This document shows, piece by piece, positions 53,208 through 62,978 of a DNA stretch of 64,000 nt. Source of the DNA: Bacillus sp. FJAT-52991 (lineage in GTDB: Bacteria; Bacillota; Bacilli; Bacillales; Domibacillaceae); the NCBI RefSeq assembly GCF_037201805.1, contig NZ_CP147404.1:2070001-2134000 (forward strand), read 5' to 3'. The notes beneath the pieces are model-generated. The model saw only the letters and a list, made by a program, of their open reading frames with translations. It made no database searches and was not told the origin of the DNA. How positions within the stretch are numbered: position 1 is the first letter of the stretch; every line of letters begins with the position of its first letter. The translations under genes were made by a program, and so were the position numbers.

Positions 53208-54853
53208 ACAATCCGTTAACAAAAGTCGATCGCCGAGATGCTAAGCTAGCGATGGCTCATATGTATGTCGCGTTTGCGGCCCTTGCACTTGGAGGACTTG
53301 CTGGTCTATTGCAAGTATTAGTTCGCTCTGGGCGCTTTGAATTACCATTAAATATTGGCTATTATCAAGTATTAACAACACATGGAGTATTACTCGGGCT
53401 TGTTTTAACAACTTTCTTTATTCTCGGTTTCCAAGTAGCAGGTGTGAGCCGCACAGCTGGCACCTTATCCAAAGGCCAACGCTTAACAGGCTGGATTGGA
53501 TTTTGGGTAATGTTAACTGGTACTGCAATGGCTACTGCCATGATTTTATTAAATGAAGCAACTGTCCTTTATACATTTTATGCCCCATTACAAGCTCATT
53601 GGATTTTCTATCTTGGATTGACATTTGTTGTCGTTGGTAGCTGGTTAGTCGGATTCGCTCAAATAGCGAAATACATCTCTTGGCGGAAACAAAATCCTGG
53701 CCAACCTGGACCACTCTTTACGTTTATGGCTGTCATCAATATCGTCCTTTGGTTGGTGGCTACACTAGGAGTAGCAGCAGAAGTAATCTTCCAATTACTT
53801 CCTTGGTCTTTAGGTTTAGTCGATCGTGTGGACGTACTGATTAGCCGTACACTGTTCTGGTATTTCGGACATCCGCTTGTATACTTCTGGTTACTTCCAG
53901 CGTATATGTGTTGGTATGTGATCATTCCAAAAGTCATTGGCGGAAAAATTTTCTCTGATTCATTAGCACGACTGTCCTTTATTTTATTCTTATTATTCTC
54001 TGTGCCTGTCGGTTTTCACCATCAGTTAACAGAACCAGGAATTAGCCCATTCTGGAAATTCCTTCAAGTCATTTTAACAATGATGGTCGTTATCCCATCG
54101 TTAATGACAGCGTTTAGCTTATTTGCCACTTTTGAATTGTATGGTCGTTCTCGTGGCGCAAAAGGGTTATTTGACTGGTTTAAAATGCTTCCTTGGAAAG
54201 ATGCACGCTTTGTCGTTCCATTTATCGGAATGGTTGCTTTCATCCCGGCAGGAGCAGGCGGAATCATTAACGCATCGAACCAAATGAACCAAGTTGTTCA
54301 TAATACCATTTGGGTAACAGGGCATTTCCATTTAACACTTGCCACATCTGTCGTATTAACATTTTTCGGTATCGCTTACTGGCTCATCCCTCATTTAACA
54401 GGACGTGTACTAACGCCTGCAATGAATAGATTAGCTATTGTTCAAGCTTTTACATGGGCACTAGGTATGACGATTATGTCAGCTGCCATGCACGCGGCTG
54501 GGTTACTAGGGGCTCCACGCCGTTCATCCTTCTCCACTTACGGGGACGCGGCACAAGCATTAGATTGGATTCCATATCAAATTGCTCAAGCTGTCGGAGG
54601 AACCATTCTATTCTTAGGAATCATCTTAGTACTAATCATCTTTATTAACCTAGTTTGGTTTGCACCAAAAGGCGAACAAGAATTCCCAATTGGAGAAGTA
54701 GCTGAAGGTGCTGAAAAAACACCAATGATCTTCGAAAACTGGAAAATTTGGATTACAGTAACAGTCGCTTTAATCTTGATCGCTTACGCCATTCCAGTCA
54801 TGGATATGTTCCAATACGGACCAATCGGATCGAAAGGCTTCAAACTTTGGTAA
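53204..54853 (+). CDS. cbaA: Cytochrome ba3 oxidase subunit I
   Basis: The 549-residue haem-copper oxidase subunit has about 13 membrane helices. LTTHGVLLGLVLTTF holds a haem ligand His, GHPLVYFWLLPAY holds the CuB ligand/Tyr cross-link, SVPVGFHHQLTEPG gives two CuB histidines, and VTGHFHLTLATSVVL carries the two haem histidines. This B-type enzyme couples oxygen reduction to proton pumping with high oxygen affinity. Confidence 0.94.
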   Translation: MNNPLTKVDRRDAKLAMAHMYVAFAALALGGLAGLLQVLVRSGRFELPLNIGYYQVLTTHGVLLGLVLTTFFILGFQVAGVSRTAGTLSKGQRLTGWIGFWVMLTGTAMATAMILLNEATVLYTFYAPLQAHWIFYLGLTFVVVGSWLVGFAQIAKYISWRKQNPGQPGPLFTFMAVINIVLWLVATLGVAAEVIFQLLPWSLGLVDRVDVLISRTLFWYFGHPLVYFWLLPAYMCWYVIIPKVIGGKIFSDSLARLSFILFLLFSVPVGFHHQLTEPGISPFWKFLQVILTMMVVIPSLMTAFSLFATFELYGRSRGAKGLFDWFKMLPWKDARFVVPFIGMVAFIPAGAGGIINASNQMNQVVHNTIWVTGHFHLTLATSVVLTFFGIAYWLIPHLTGRVLTPAMNRLAIVQAFTWALGMTIMSAAMHAAGLLGAPRRSSFSTYGDAAQALDWIPYQIAQAVGGTILFLGIILVLIIFINLVWFAPKGEQEFPIGEVAEGAEKTPMIFENWKIWITVTVALILIAYAIPVMDMFQYGPIGSKGFKLW

Positions 54854-54884
54854 GAACCTAAAGTGGAAGGACCTGTTTAACGCT

Positions 54885-54925
54885 AAATAAAAGCTGCAGA
54901 GCTCGATGCTCTGTAGCTTTTATTT
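54885..54925. terminator. Bidirectional terminator between cbaA and ctaG
   Basis: AAATAAAAGCTGCAGAGC pairs with GCTCTGTAGCTTTTATTT (one mismatch) with a 5-nt loop; T-tracts on both strands serve the convergent genes. Confidence 0.87.
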
Positions 54926-55774
54926 CTTTTTATAAGGCATATTAAACGTTTCTCTAGCATAGTAGGGATAATCATCATCAGGCTCTTCTTCCTTTTTCGC
55001 CCACTTTGACATAATAACGAATAAAGCAATACCGTATGTCGTCAATTGAATCCCCTTCAGAAAGCCGCCTCCCAATTGCTGATCCCCTAGTGCCGATAAG
55101 CTAGGCAGGATTTGTTGACCTTCTTGATATAATGTATAATGCGGATTTCCTGAAGCAAGAAGAAAAATACCGACCGGTAAAAGCAACAGCGAGGCTAAAA
55201 AAATATAAAGGACGCGGACAGGCTCGGAAAGCTTCGTCATTTCTGGAAGCGGCGTAATAATGGTCCACCACATAATAAAAGCAAACAATAGCAATATTCC
55301 TTGACCAACGAACGTTAATAATGAATGGTCACTGATCACATTAAAAACGGGTGGAGCAAAATAAACAGATAACGACATATTAAATAATAACGCAGATGGA
55401 AACGGATGAGTCAGCCACTTCATCACTCTTCTTTTTTGATAAGACCAAAAATAAGAGCGCAAAAAATCAACCGGCAAACTCATAACACATAGCGGTGGCA
55501 CAATAAATAAAATCACCATCAGTTGCAGCACATGGGCGCTAAATAATTGATCGGCACTCACTACAGCTATTGGACTTCCTTTAAAAAGATAAACTAACAC
55601 AACCGCTGTGAAAAAAAAGAACTTCTGCTTAGTCGTCACTTTATATTTACTTATTAATTTCATATATAACAACGATAGCAACACGAGCATAACAAAAATG
55701 CCAACTCCCCAAAACTTAAACCAGCCATAATGAGAAATTAGATTGTCGCTCACTGTAAACACAACCTCCTTCAT
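54920..55774 (-). CDS. ctaG: Cytochrome oxidase assembly protein (CtaG/DUF1404-like, PF09678)
   Basis: A 284-residue protein with seven membrane segments and SAHVLQLMVILFIVPPLCV, RRVMKWLTHPFPSALLFN and WWTIITPLPEM, the CtaG_Cox family. It helps build the CuB site of caa3/ba3 oxidases in Bacillus. It is convergent with the oxidase operon, which supports a joint function. Confidence 0.88.
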   Translation of the reverse strand: MKEVVFTVSDNLISHYGWFKFWGVGIFVMLVLLSLLYMKLISKYKVTTKQKFFFFTAVVLVYLFKGSPIAVVSADQLFSAHVLQLMVILFIVPPLCVMSLPVDFLRSYFWSYQKRRVMKWLTHPFPSALLFNMSLSVYFAPPVFNVISDHSLLTFVGQGILLLFAFIMWWTIITPLPEMTKLSEPVRVLYIFLASLLLLPVGIFLLASGNPHYTLYQEGQQILPSLSALGDQQLGGGFLKGIQLTTYGIALFVIMSKWAKKEEEPDDDYPYYARETFNMPYKKK

Positions 55775-55907
55775 GAAAAAATAATCGATTCATTTCCTAA
55801 TTATTTACTATAACAAAATATTCTAACTTTTTCACGTATAGATAGACCTATCATGAAGCAAAAGACTAAGAGCGAAGACGACTTGTCGCTCCGCTCAAAA
55901 ACCTGTT

Positions 55908-57050
55908 CTATTTTTCTTTTCTCGGTGGGCGTTTACCCCAATATTGATAATAATCTGTTCGAATAAAGCCGTTAAACAGCTTCCGTTTTTTTGTTGCTGG
56001 CTTGCCATAAAATTGTTCAAAGCCTTCATGTGACGTCATCATGTACACAGACCACGTGTCGTACGGCGCTAAAGCAGCACCCATAGCTTTGTACATTTGC
56101 TCAACTTCCGGACGATCCCCTAGACGTTCTCCATATGGAGGATTCCCAATGATCACGCCATATTCTTTCGTTGTCGTAAAATCCGCCACATTCATTTGTT
56201 TAAATTCAATTAAATCTCCAAGCCCTGCTTCAAAGGCATTCTCTCTTGCAATATCGACCATGCGATGATCAATATCATAACCAGCAATGTCAAGTGGTTG
56301 ATCATAGTTTGCCACATCTTCCGCTTCGATTCTTGCTTGATCCCATACAGCTTGTTTCATCCATGGCCAGCTTTCAGATACGAAATCACGGTTGAAGCCA
56401 GGAGCAATGTTTTGACCAATTAAAGCCGCTTCAATTGGAATCGTTCCTGAACCGCAAAACGGATCGACAAATGGACGATCGGGATGCCAGTTTGTCAATT
56501 GAACAAGCGCCGCAGCCAACGTTTCTTTTAACGGTGCGCCCCCTTGAGCAATTCGGTATCCGCGTTTATGTAAGCCAACGCCACTCGCATCAATCGTTAA
56601 CGTTGCCTTATCTTTTAATAAAGCGACTTCAATTTTAAATAGCGGTCCTGATTCTTGCAGCCATGTTTGCACTTTATACTTCGATCTTAACCGTTCAACA
56701 ATCGCTTTTTTAACGATCGCTTGGCAATCAGATACGCTGAACAGCGTCGATTTTACAGACTTTCCTTGTACCGGAAATTCCGCATCTACCGGTAAATATT
56801 CTTCCCAAGGTAACGCTTTCGTCGATTCGAATAGTTGGTCAAACGTCGTTGCCTTAAATTCACCGACTACGACCTTTAAGCGATCCGCTGTGCGCAGCCA
56901 TAAGTTACAGCGAGCAATCGCTTCTTCGTCTCCCTTAAAAATGACTTTTCCGTTTTCTGTTCGGCCTTCATAGCCGAGCTTTTTTATCTCGTCCGCTACG
57001 AGCGCTTCCAGACCCATCGCTGCCGTAGCAATTAATGTATATGTCGCCAT
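55908..57050 (-). CDS. ypsC: THUMP-domain RNA methyltransferase YpsC (RlmL/Trm14-like)
   Basis: The 380 residues have an N-terminal ferredoxin/THUMP part (TATAAMGLEALVADEIKKLG) and a C-terminal N2-guanine methyltransferase domain with FVDPFCGSGTIPIEAA and IIGNPPYGERLGDR (NPPY catalytic motif). It likely methylates 23S rRNA. Two adjacent ATG codons compete; I prefer the second. It precedes rnpB as in B. subtilis. Confidence 0.9.
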   Translation of the reverse strand: MATYTLIATAAMGLEALVADEIKKLGYEGRTENGKVIFKGDEEAIARCNLWLRTADRLKVVVGEFKATTFDQLFESTKALPWEEYLPVDAEFPVQGKSVKSTLFSVSDCQAIVKKAIVERLRSKYKVQTWLQESGPLFKIEVALLKDKATLTIDASGVGLHKRGYRIAQGGAPLKETLAAALVQLTNWHPDRPFVDPFCGSGTIPIEAALIGQNIAPGFNRDFVSESWPWMKQAVWDQARIEAEDVANYDQPLDIAGYDIDHRMVDIARENAFEAGLGDLIEFKQMNVADFTTTKEYGVIIGNPPYGERLGDRPEVEQMYKAMGAALAPYDTWSVYMMTSHEGFEQFYGKPATKKRKLFNGFIRTDYYQYWGKRPPRKEK

Positions 57051-57147
57051 CATTTCACCTGCACTCTTTAAATTCTATGTACCTTTATTTTTATATATAT
57101 GTGACCTATGTATGCTATCTTTCATAACCAATATTACGCGAAATAGA

Positions 57148-57174
57148 ATAAAAGCCCTCCTATAATAGGAGAGC
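57148..57174 (-). terminator. Terminator of rnpB
   Basis: GCTCTCCTATTATAGGAGGGC forms a compact hairpin on the minus strand, then TTTTA. Confidence 0.82.
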
Positions 57175-57191
57175 ATGTGAAGTTAGTTTCC

Positions 57192-57608
57192 CAACAATAA
57201 CGTTCTGTAAGCCATGTTTTGTTCCATCGTACTGCAAGCGATCTGGGAGATCTTGTACTCCGGTGGCAATCATCTATCTCCGGACGCCTTCATTGGCATC
57301 CGCCCTTCTTATCGTTCATTTCCTTAAAGAAGATGCCCCTACCTAAATTTGGGTTGCTCACTCGTGGGGTTTACCTCGTTCCACCTTTATAATTTCTTAT
57401 AAAGCTCCGTCACTGTGGCACTTTCAAGGTACTCATACCATATCTCATCGACTTAGGTATTTTCCCTGCCGTCAATCGGATTTTCACCGAACTGCCCTAG
57501 CTTATTTATTCACTAGGCACGAACACTACGGGCATCTCAGCACCGTGTGAGCATGGACTTTCCTCTACAACCTTAAAGATTGCAGCGATTACCCGAACGT
57601 TATTATTA
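57192..57608 (-). ncRNA. rnpB: RNase P RNA, Bacillus type B
   Basis: The minus strand contains the conserved cores: AACGTTCGGGTAATCGCTGC near the 5' end, AGAGGAAAGTCCATGCTC, GGTGCTGAGATGCCCGTAGT, TGAAAGTGCCACAGTGACG, GTGGAACGAGGTAAACCCC and the 3' GATGGAACAAAACATGGCTT with ACAGAACGTTA. It processes tRNA 5' ends with the RnpA protein. Gene order ypsC-rnpB-gpsB matches B. subtilis. Ends are accurate to a few bases. Confidence 0.96.
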
Positions 57609-57619
57609 TCACCTGAACC

Positions 57620-57648
57620 ATTATAGAGGAAAATAGACCTCATTGCAA
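57620..57648 (-). promoter_or_regulatory. Promoter of rnpB
   Basis: TTGCAA (57643-57648) and TATAAT (57620-57625) with a 17-bp spacer, starting transcription about 5 bases before the mature end. Confidence 0.75.
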
Positions 57649-57678
57649 TGATTGATTTCAATTACCTCATTTAGCAAC

Positions 57679-57996
57679 TTATTCATTGTACAACTTATCG
57701 CCAAACACATGTCTTTCTAGGTTGGATAGACGTTTTAAAATATCAAAATTAGTCGACCCTGCCACCGATTGTGGTGAAGGCGTCGGCTGAGAACGCGTCA
57801 TAGTTGTTTCACTTTGTTTTTTCAAACGCATATTTTCCTGTTGTAGCTTTTCAATCGCTTGATGAAACTCTTCATAATCTTTAATGATAAGATCTAGAAA
57901 TTGATCGACCTCATCTGGATGATAGCCTCTCATCGATGTTTTAAATTCTTTTTCTAAAATGTCTTTTGTTGTTAATTTTAATTTGTCAGATAACAT
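57679..57996 (-). CDS. gpsB: Cell-cycle protein GpsB
   Basis: The 105-residue coiled-coil protein begins [19 protein letters not shown] with [19 protein letters not shown], the DivIVA-type membrane domain, and ends [16 protein letters not shown], the C-terminal hexamer-forming helix. It moves penicillin-binding proteins between sidewall and septum. The ATG at 57996 has GAGGTG nine bases upstream; two earlier in-frame ATGs lie at or before that site. Confidence 0.92.
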   Translation of the reverse strand: MLSDKLKLTTKDILEKEFKTSMRGYHPDEVDQFLDLIIKDYEEFHQAIEKLQQENMRLKKQSETTMTRSQPTPSPQSVAGSTNFDILKRLSNLERHVFGDKLYNE

Positions 57997-58075
57997 CTTC
58001 GTCATCACCTCAATATAGTGCAACTGTTTTATTCATTTTTTCAAAAATAGCCTGTTTTGTCAATTGAAACATCCC

Positions 58076-58636
58076 TTATTCCCAGTCTAAATTGTTTAAT
58101 TGCTCTTCTTCAACAATAAGTTGAAGATCATAAAAGCTAATTTGCCGAATTTGATATGATCGTTGTTCGTGCCATTGTTTCGCCATTTGATATAAATACT
58201 GTGGCGAGCCTTCCTTTTCTTCATCATATAAGGCAAGCAGTCCCACCGATTTTTGTAACATGAATTGATTTTTGTTTCTAAATTGCTGCGGACTCGTATA
58301 CGGCTGATTGGATACAGAAGCAACAAAATCCGCTTGACTAACAATCACTTCATAGTATGTACGCTTTTCTTCTTTCCAATTGACCTCTTGCTGAAGAAAA
58401 GGAGTGAGAATGGCTAACCTTACATCCCGACCTTCCTTCTGCAACTCAAAGACCACCTCAGCTGTCCAGCATTCCACACCTAACTGTCCGCTAATCAGGA
58501 CCCACTCAAGCCCTTCGTCTAAAAGCTGAAGAAGTTGCTGTTTGAGGGCTTTCTTTATATAATCAATGGCTATATCCTTTTGTTTAAACACCCCAATTTC
58601 ATGAGGTTTATAGCCAGTCACAGCCCAAACGGACAT
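58076..58636 (-). CDS. ypsA: YpsA (DUF1273, SLOG-type)
   Basis: The 186-residue protein begins MSVWAVTGYKPHEIGVF and has EWVLISGQLGVECWTAEVV and DFVASVSNQPY, the DUF1273/SLOG nucleotide-binding fold. B. subtilis YpsA influences cell division; its ligand may be ADP-ribose or NAD-like. The start at 58636 follows GGGGAGG. It lies downstream of cotD and upstream of gpsB on the same strand. Confidence 0.9.
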   Translation of the reverse strand: MSVWAVTGYKPHEIGVFKQKDIAIDYIKKALKQQLLQLLDEGLEWVLISGQLGVECWTAEVVFELQKEGRDVRLAILTPFLQQEVNWKEEKRTYYEVIVSQADFVASVSNQPYTSPQQFRNKNQFMLQKSVGLLALYDEEKEGSPQYLYQMAKQWHEQRSYQIRQISFYDLQLIVEEEQLNNLDWE

Positions 58637-58696
58637 ATGCATCCTCCCCTATACAATGATAAAAAGCAAGGGTTACCCCTTACTTTTCATTTACTA

Positions 58697-58936
58697 TTAA
58701 TAGCCAAAAGGCGGTCTAGGACGACCTCCGCACATCTGTTGCTGGTATTGGGCATTTTGAACAAAGGACTGTGTCTGCGGAAAATAATGCTGATGCTCAA
58801 ACAGTTGATGCTGCACATTTGTTGTATGAGTTGGATGAATATGTGGAACAATAATATTTTCAAACATGTGATTTTCACAGCATTTTGGTGGATGAACCAC
58901 AGCTGGCATCACTATAGGTGGTCTACAAGGAAACAT
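58697..58936 (-). CDS. cotD: Inner spore coat protein D-like (CotD)
   Basis: The 79-residue protein begins MFPCRPPIVMPAVVHPPKCC and is His/Gln/Pro-rich, with HPTHTTNVQHQLFEHQHYFP. This composition and the double Cys match CotD. It marks a spore-former. The ATG at 58936 follows AAAGGGGGAG. Expression would need the late mother-cell sigma factor; I could not place its promoter. Confidence 0.82.
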   Translation of the reverse strand: MFPCRPPIVMPAVVHPPKCCENHMFENIIVPHIHPTHTTNVQHQLFEHQHYFPQTQSFVQNAQYQQQMCGGRPRPPFGY

Positions 58937-59018
58937 TTGGACTCCCCCTTTCACTTTCCTATTTACATAAGCAGTTTATGAAAGGACAAGGGAACATGTA
59001 CTATTACAAACACCTATT

Positions 59019-59114
59019 TTACATAAAGCTATAGAAACTCGTCTTTAAATTCGTCATCACTACGGCCGTCAAACAAACAAAAACAAAAAACAAGACAAAT
59101 AAAGCACGATACAC
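59019..59114 (-). CDS. Possible 31-residue single-pass membrane micro-protein
   Basis: The GTG at 59114 has GGGGTGG upstream and opens VYRALFVLFFVFVCLTAVV, then MTNLKTSFYSFM and TAA. One helix with a short tail is plausible for a small regulator or spore protein. No promoter or conservation was checked. It fills most of the gap between cotD and mrfB. Confidence 0.4.
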   Translation of the reverse strand: MYRALFVLFFVFVCLTAVVMTNLKTSFYSFM

Positions 59115-59275
59115 GGTCAATCCACCCCATAAGTATTTTTCATAATATTTCTACATGATTCTACATTTTACAACCTTTGCTTTGAATATACAATAAATAT
59201 CCATTAGGAATTTGGGGAATTTAATAAGAAAGTGAACATTTTTTGTATAAAAACAAATTCCAAGGATGATACTGG

Positions 59276-60484
59276 TTAGTTTCCTATTTTTCTCTTAATG
59301 CGATTCAGTCTTTTTATCATCATTTCATTGGATTCAGTCAACATATTGGCGACATGTTGAGCATGCTTTAACGCTAGCGGATAATCTTTCTCTTGATGTT
59401 CATAGTATTTGCTTAATTCTAGGTGAGCTTCTTTCTTACACCGATCCGAACCATCTGTACATACTTCAATCCATAACGAGATCGCTTCTTGCCATTGTTT
59501 CTTCCTTTTGTAATGAAAAGCAAGAGCATGTTTCGCTTCTAATCCGATCATCGATGAATGGGTCTCAGCAATTTGCTGATAGGCTTGAGTCGACTTCTCC
59601 TTTTCTCCAATGTAATCGAACCATTTCGCTACTTCGATTCGCTCCCGCTCTGTGCTGTCTTGATTTTTTTGCAAAATATGATGACTCAAATGTGTATAAA
59701 GCGTAATCAATGTTAAAATATCTCTCTCATTATGCTCCATAATTTTTAGTATTCCCTCTGGATCTTTCCGCTCTAAATAATCAAAATAAATCATCGGGGC
59801 TAAAAATCCGGGAATATCTTCTTGACGTTCAATATTGAGAATATTTTTTTCCACATTTACAAGCTTCACTGATTCCATCGTATGCTTCCACAATCGTCTA
59901 GATGCATGAAATAAATCAAAGTGACCGAAAGTAGGTAGCTTCGGGACATGATCACGAACAAGTGTATGCCTCGTTTTCACTTGCGGCCAATCAAAAGCTT
60001 TTCCATTATACGTTACAAGTGTTGTGTAATCGACCTGTTCAAGGAAACTTGCATATAACGCCACTTCATTCCCCGGCTCTGGCAAAAAGTGCTGACGCAA
60101 AACGACTTGATCTTCCAATACGCGAGCATAGCCTAGCAGAAAAATGGTGTTCCCCACTCCTCCACCAAGCCCTGTTGTTTCCGTATCGAAGAAAAACAAG
60201 TCTTCTGCTTGCATCCCTTTAGCAGAAAGCGGATGATTCCCGTCCCAATCATTCCAAGTCTTCACCGCCTCCTTTATTTCCAAAAAAGAATGGCGTCCAT
60301 GCTGATAATGAAGCGGATAGCGAACCTCTCGAATGAAACAATACTGATCGCCAAGTACATATGGAGTTACTTGAGCGTTGTCCCAGCCTTCCATAGAAAT
60401 GGGTTTCTCTTTCTCCTCATTCACTATTTGTTCCTCTTTAATTAAATGAGACTTCATTCGCTGAAGCTTGTTAGATAGACTCAT
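59276..60484 (-). CDS. mrfB: MrfB (YprB), predicted 3'-5' exonuclease
   Basis: The 402 residues contain the DEDD exonuclease core LFFFDTETTGLGGG, TLVTYNGKAFDWPQ and a later HNERDILTLITL with Asp, then a C-terminal TPR-like helical half (about 270-402). With MrfA it repairs mitomycin C lesions in B. subtilis in a pathway separate from nucleotide excision. It is immediately downstream of mrfA. Confidence 0.9.
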   Translation of the reverse strand: MSLSNKLQRMKSHLIKEEQIVNEEKEKPISMEGWDNAQVTPYVLGDQYCFIREVRYPLHYQHGRHSFLEIKEAVKTWNDWDGNHPLSAKGMQAEDLFFFDTETTGLGGGVGNTIFLLGYARVLEDQVVLRQHFLPEPGNEVALYASFLEQVDYTTLVTYNGKAFDWPQVKTRHTLVRDHVPKLPTFGHFDLFHASRRLWKHTMESVKLVNVEKNILNIERQEDIPGFLAPMIYFDYLERKDPEGILKIMEHNERDILTLITLYTHLSHHILQKNQDSTERERIEVAKWFDYIGEKEKSTQAYQQIAETHSSMIGLEAKHALAFHYKRKKQWQEAISLWIEVCTDGSDRCKKEAHLELSKYYEHQEKDYPLALKHAQHVANMLTESNEMMIKRLNRIKRKIGN

Positions 60485-60526
60485 CTACTTTCCTCCTTCA
60501 TTCATCCGCCGCTGGAAAACATCATA

Positions 60527-62776
60527 TTAGCATTGATTTAACAATTGTATACTTTGTTGTTTCGCTTGAATCCCACTTATTTCCGTCCCAACACATGAAG
60601 GACATCCATCCTCACAAGGACAATGTTTGATTAAGTTGGTAGCCGCCTCTTTGATAGAATCAAAACGTTTATACACCTCTTCAGCTAATCCGATGCCACC
60701 AGGGTAATGATCATATAAAAAGATGGTCGGTAGTCCAGAATGAGTCGCTTTTATTTGTGACACGACATGGATATCTTTGCGATCACACATCACATAGACA
60801 GGGACAACGTGCTGTAGCACATTCGCCACGCCTAACAATAATTGCTCAAGCGTTTTTTCTCCGATCGTCGGGTCTACTTCTATTAACTCAATCCACATTG
60901 CGCTCGTATGCAATTCTTCTTCCGGAAGATGAATTGGTCCAGATCCGATATTCTCAAACGTGCTTAGTTTGATTTTTTTAAAGATGCTAGGCAATATATT
61001 GATCGTCACATCACCGTAATGAAGGGACGTCTGTTCTCTCTGTTTTGTTAGGTCGATTTCCAGCACTTTCAACTGTACCGCTAAATTGGCATCTGTGAAA
61101 TATTCGACATCTACTTCTCTGACATATGCCTTTTTATGTGGCCAGTCTAATTTCTCTACTTGGTATTGAACCCCTTCATGTAAATAAATGGCCTCATCAT
61201 GAAGCAAAGTCATCGCACTAAAGCGATCCATTTCACCAATGATTTTAACATTTCCTGTTTCTGACTGATCAACAATAACAACATTTTCCTGAGAAGCTGA
61301 TCGCAAGCTAATCTCTCCTGCCGGAAATGACTGATTCGCCCAATAATACGTGTCACCATTTTGGTGAATCACTCGTTCTTCCACTAAAAATTCTAAAATA
61401 TCATCAACGTCGAGCGCTCCAAACTCTTCCCCTTTTTTAAATGGCAGTTCATAGGCGGCACATTTTAAATGATCGACTAAAACAATTAAATTTTCGGGAT
61501 TGATTCTAGCCGATTCAGGTGATCGCTCGAAAAAGTACGACGGATTTTGTACAATATATTGATCGATCGGCGTGGAGCTAGCTACCATCACTATTAATGC
61601 TTCACCATGCCGTCTCCCCGCTCTTCCTGCTTGCTGCCATGTGCTCGCAACACTCCCAGGATATCCAGTCATGATGCACACTTGCAGCTGGCCGATATCT
61701 ACCCCAAGCTCTAAAGCGTTTGTGCTCACCACACCTAAAATGTCACCGTCTCTTAATCCTTTTTCAATTTCCCGACGCTGCTTTGGTAAATAACCGCCGC
61801 GATAACCCCTAATCGATTTCGTCGCGATTTGATGTTTCACCAATTCTTGAATATGACTTAAAATAATCTCCACGCGTACCCGACTTCTAGCGAAAACGAT
61901 CGTTTGAATATTATTTTTAAGGAATTCCTTCGCTAAATGATTGACTTCTACTGTGGCACTTTTTCGAATGTTTAATGGCTTGTTCACCACAGGTGGATTA
62001 TAAAACACAAAATGCTTTCTTCCTCTTGGTGCTCCGTTATTATCTATAAGACGCATCGGGTTGCCCGTCAGCTGCTCGGCTAATTCTTTTGGATTGGCGA
62101 TCGTTGCGGATGTACAAATAAAGATCGGCTCACTTCCATAAAATCGGCAAATCCTTTTTAACCGGCGGATCACATTGGCCACATGACTACCAAACACTCC
62201 ACGATATGTATGAAGTTCATCGATCACGACATACTTCAAGTTTTCAAACAGACTGACCCATTTCGTATGATGAGGCAAGATCGCAGAATGTAGCATATCT
62301 GGATTGGTAATGACAATATGTCCCGCTTTCCTTACGACTTGCCGAATGGCAGGCGAAGTGTCCCCATCGTATGTGTAGCTCTTAATATCGATCCCTATTT
62401 CGTTGATCAGTTCATTCATTTCGCTTTTTTGATCCTGCGCTAAGGCTTTCGTAGGAAAAATATAAAGAGCTCGGTTCGTCTCACTTTCAGCAATAGACTG
62501 TAAGACTGGTAAGTTATAACATAATGTTTTTCCTGAAGCTGTCGGCGTAACCGCTACAATGTTTTCTCCCTTTTGTACCGTTTCAAAAGCGGTCAACTGA
62601 TGACTATACAATTCACCAATCCCTCGCTTTTGCAGTGCAAGCTTAATACGGGCATCGACACGCTCGGGTATCGGCCTTGTCTGCGCCTCCTGCGGTTCAA
62701 TTTCATGCCAGTTAATAATATTTTCATTATCTTTTAACTCTTGAATGAGGTCTGAAAGTGATTTCTTACCGATCAT
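60527..62776 (-). CDS. mrfA: MrfA (YprA), DExH helicase
   Basis: The 749-residue SF2 helicase has Walker A TPTASGKT (77-84), the DEXH box VIDELHTY, CTSATIANPKE and the C-terminal helicase QAGRAGRRHGE. A DUF1998-type domain ends it with four cysteines (CPCEDGCPSC) that bind metal, as in SftH-like DNA helicases. It partners with MrfB in mitomycin repair. Confidence 0.93.
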   Translation of the reverse strand: MIGKKSLSDLIQELKDNENIINWHEIEPQEAQTRPIPERVDARIKLALQKRGIGELYSHQLTAFETVQKGENIVAVTPTASGKTLCYNLPVLQSIAESETNRALYIFPTKALAQDQKSEMNELINEIGIDIKSYTYDGDTSPAIRQVVRKAGHIVITNPDMLHSAILPHHTKWVSLFENLKYVVIDELHTYRGVFGSHVANVIRRLKRICRFYGSEPIFICTSATIANPKELAEQLTGNPMRLIDNNGAPRGRKHFVFYNPPVVNKPLNIRKSATVEVNHLAKEFLKNNIQTIVFARSRVRVEIILSHIQELVKHQIATKSIRGYRGGYLPKQRREIEKGLRDGDILGVVSTNALELGVDIGQLQVCIMTGYPGSVASTWQQAGRAGRRHGEALIVMVASSTPIDQYIVQNPSYFFERSPESARINPENLIVLVDHLKCAAYELPFKKGEEFGALDVDDILEFLVEERVIHQNGDTYYWANQSFPAGEISLRSASQENVVIVDQSETGNVKIIGEMDRFSAMTLLHDEAIYLHEGVQYQVEKLDWPHKKAYVREVDVEYFTDANLAVQLKVLEIDLTKQREQTSLHYGDVTINILPSIFKKIKLSTFENIGSGPIHLPEEELHTSAMWIELIEVDPTIGEKTLEQLLLGVANVLQHVVPVYVMCDRKDIHVVSQIKATHSGLPTIFLYDHYPGGIGLAEEVYKRFDSIKEAATNLIKHCPCEDGCPSCVGTEISGIQAKQQSIQLLNQC

Positions 62777-62875
62777 TTACATCGCTCCCTTATGTATATG
62801 TAATAGTCTAACGAATAAACGTTTGGTTTGCTAGTTGGAATTAACAGCCGAAAGATGAGTCAATCTATGTAGAAA

Positions 62876-62923
62876 TAAAGTGAAACTTCAATCAGTGGGG
62901 GTCTTACAGCCCGTTAATGCGGG
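62876..62923. mobile_element. IS200/IS605-like element, copy C (end-to-end deletion)
   Basis: 48 bp made of one end (TAAAGTGAAACTTCAATCAG) joined directly to the other (TCTTACAGCCCGTTAATGCG). The junction is GTGGGGGT, a string present in both end regions of copy A, so the middle was lost by recombination across it. It abuts ATAAA on the T-tract side of the yppG terminator. Confidence 0.65.
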
Positions 62924-62928
62924 ATAAA

Positions 62929-62962
62929 GAAAAACCGCAAAAGGATCATCTCCTCTTGCGGC
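62929..62962 (-). terminator. Terminator of yppG
   Basis: CCGCAAGAGGA and TCCTTTTGCGG form a stem with GATGA loop on the minus strand, then TTTTT. The IS605-like copy C starts right after its T-tract. Confidence 0.87.
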
Positions 62963-62978
62963 TCTTCTCAAACTATGA

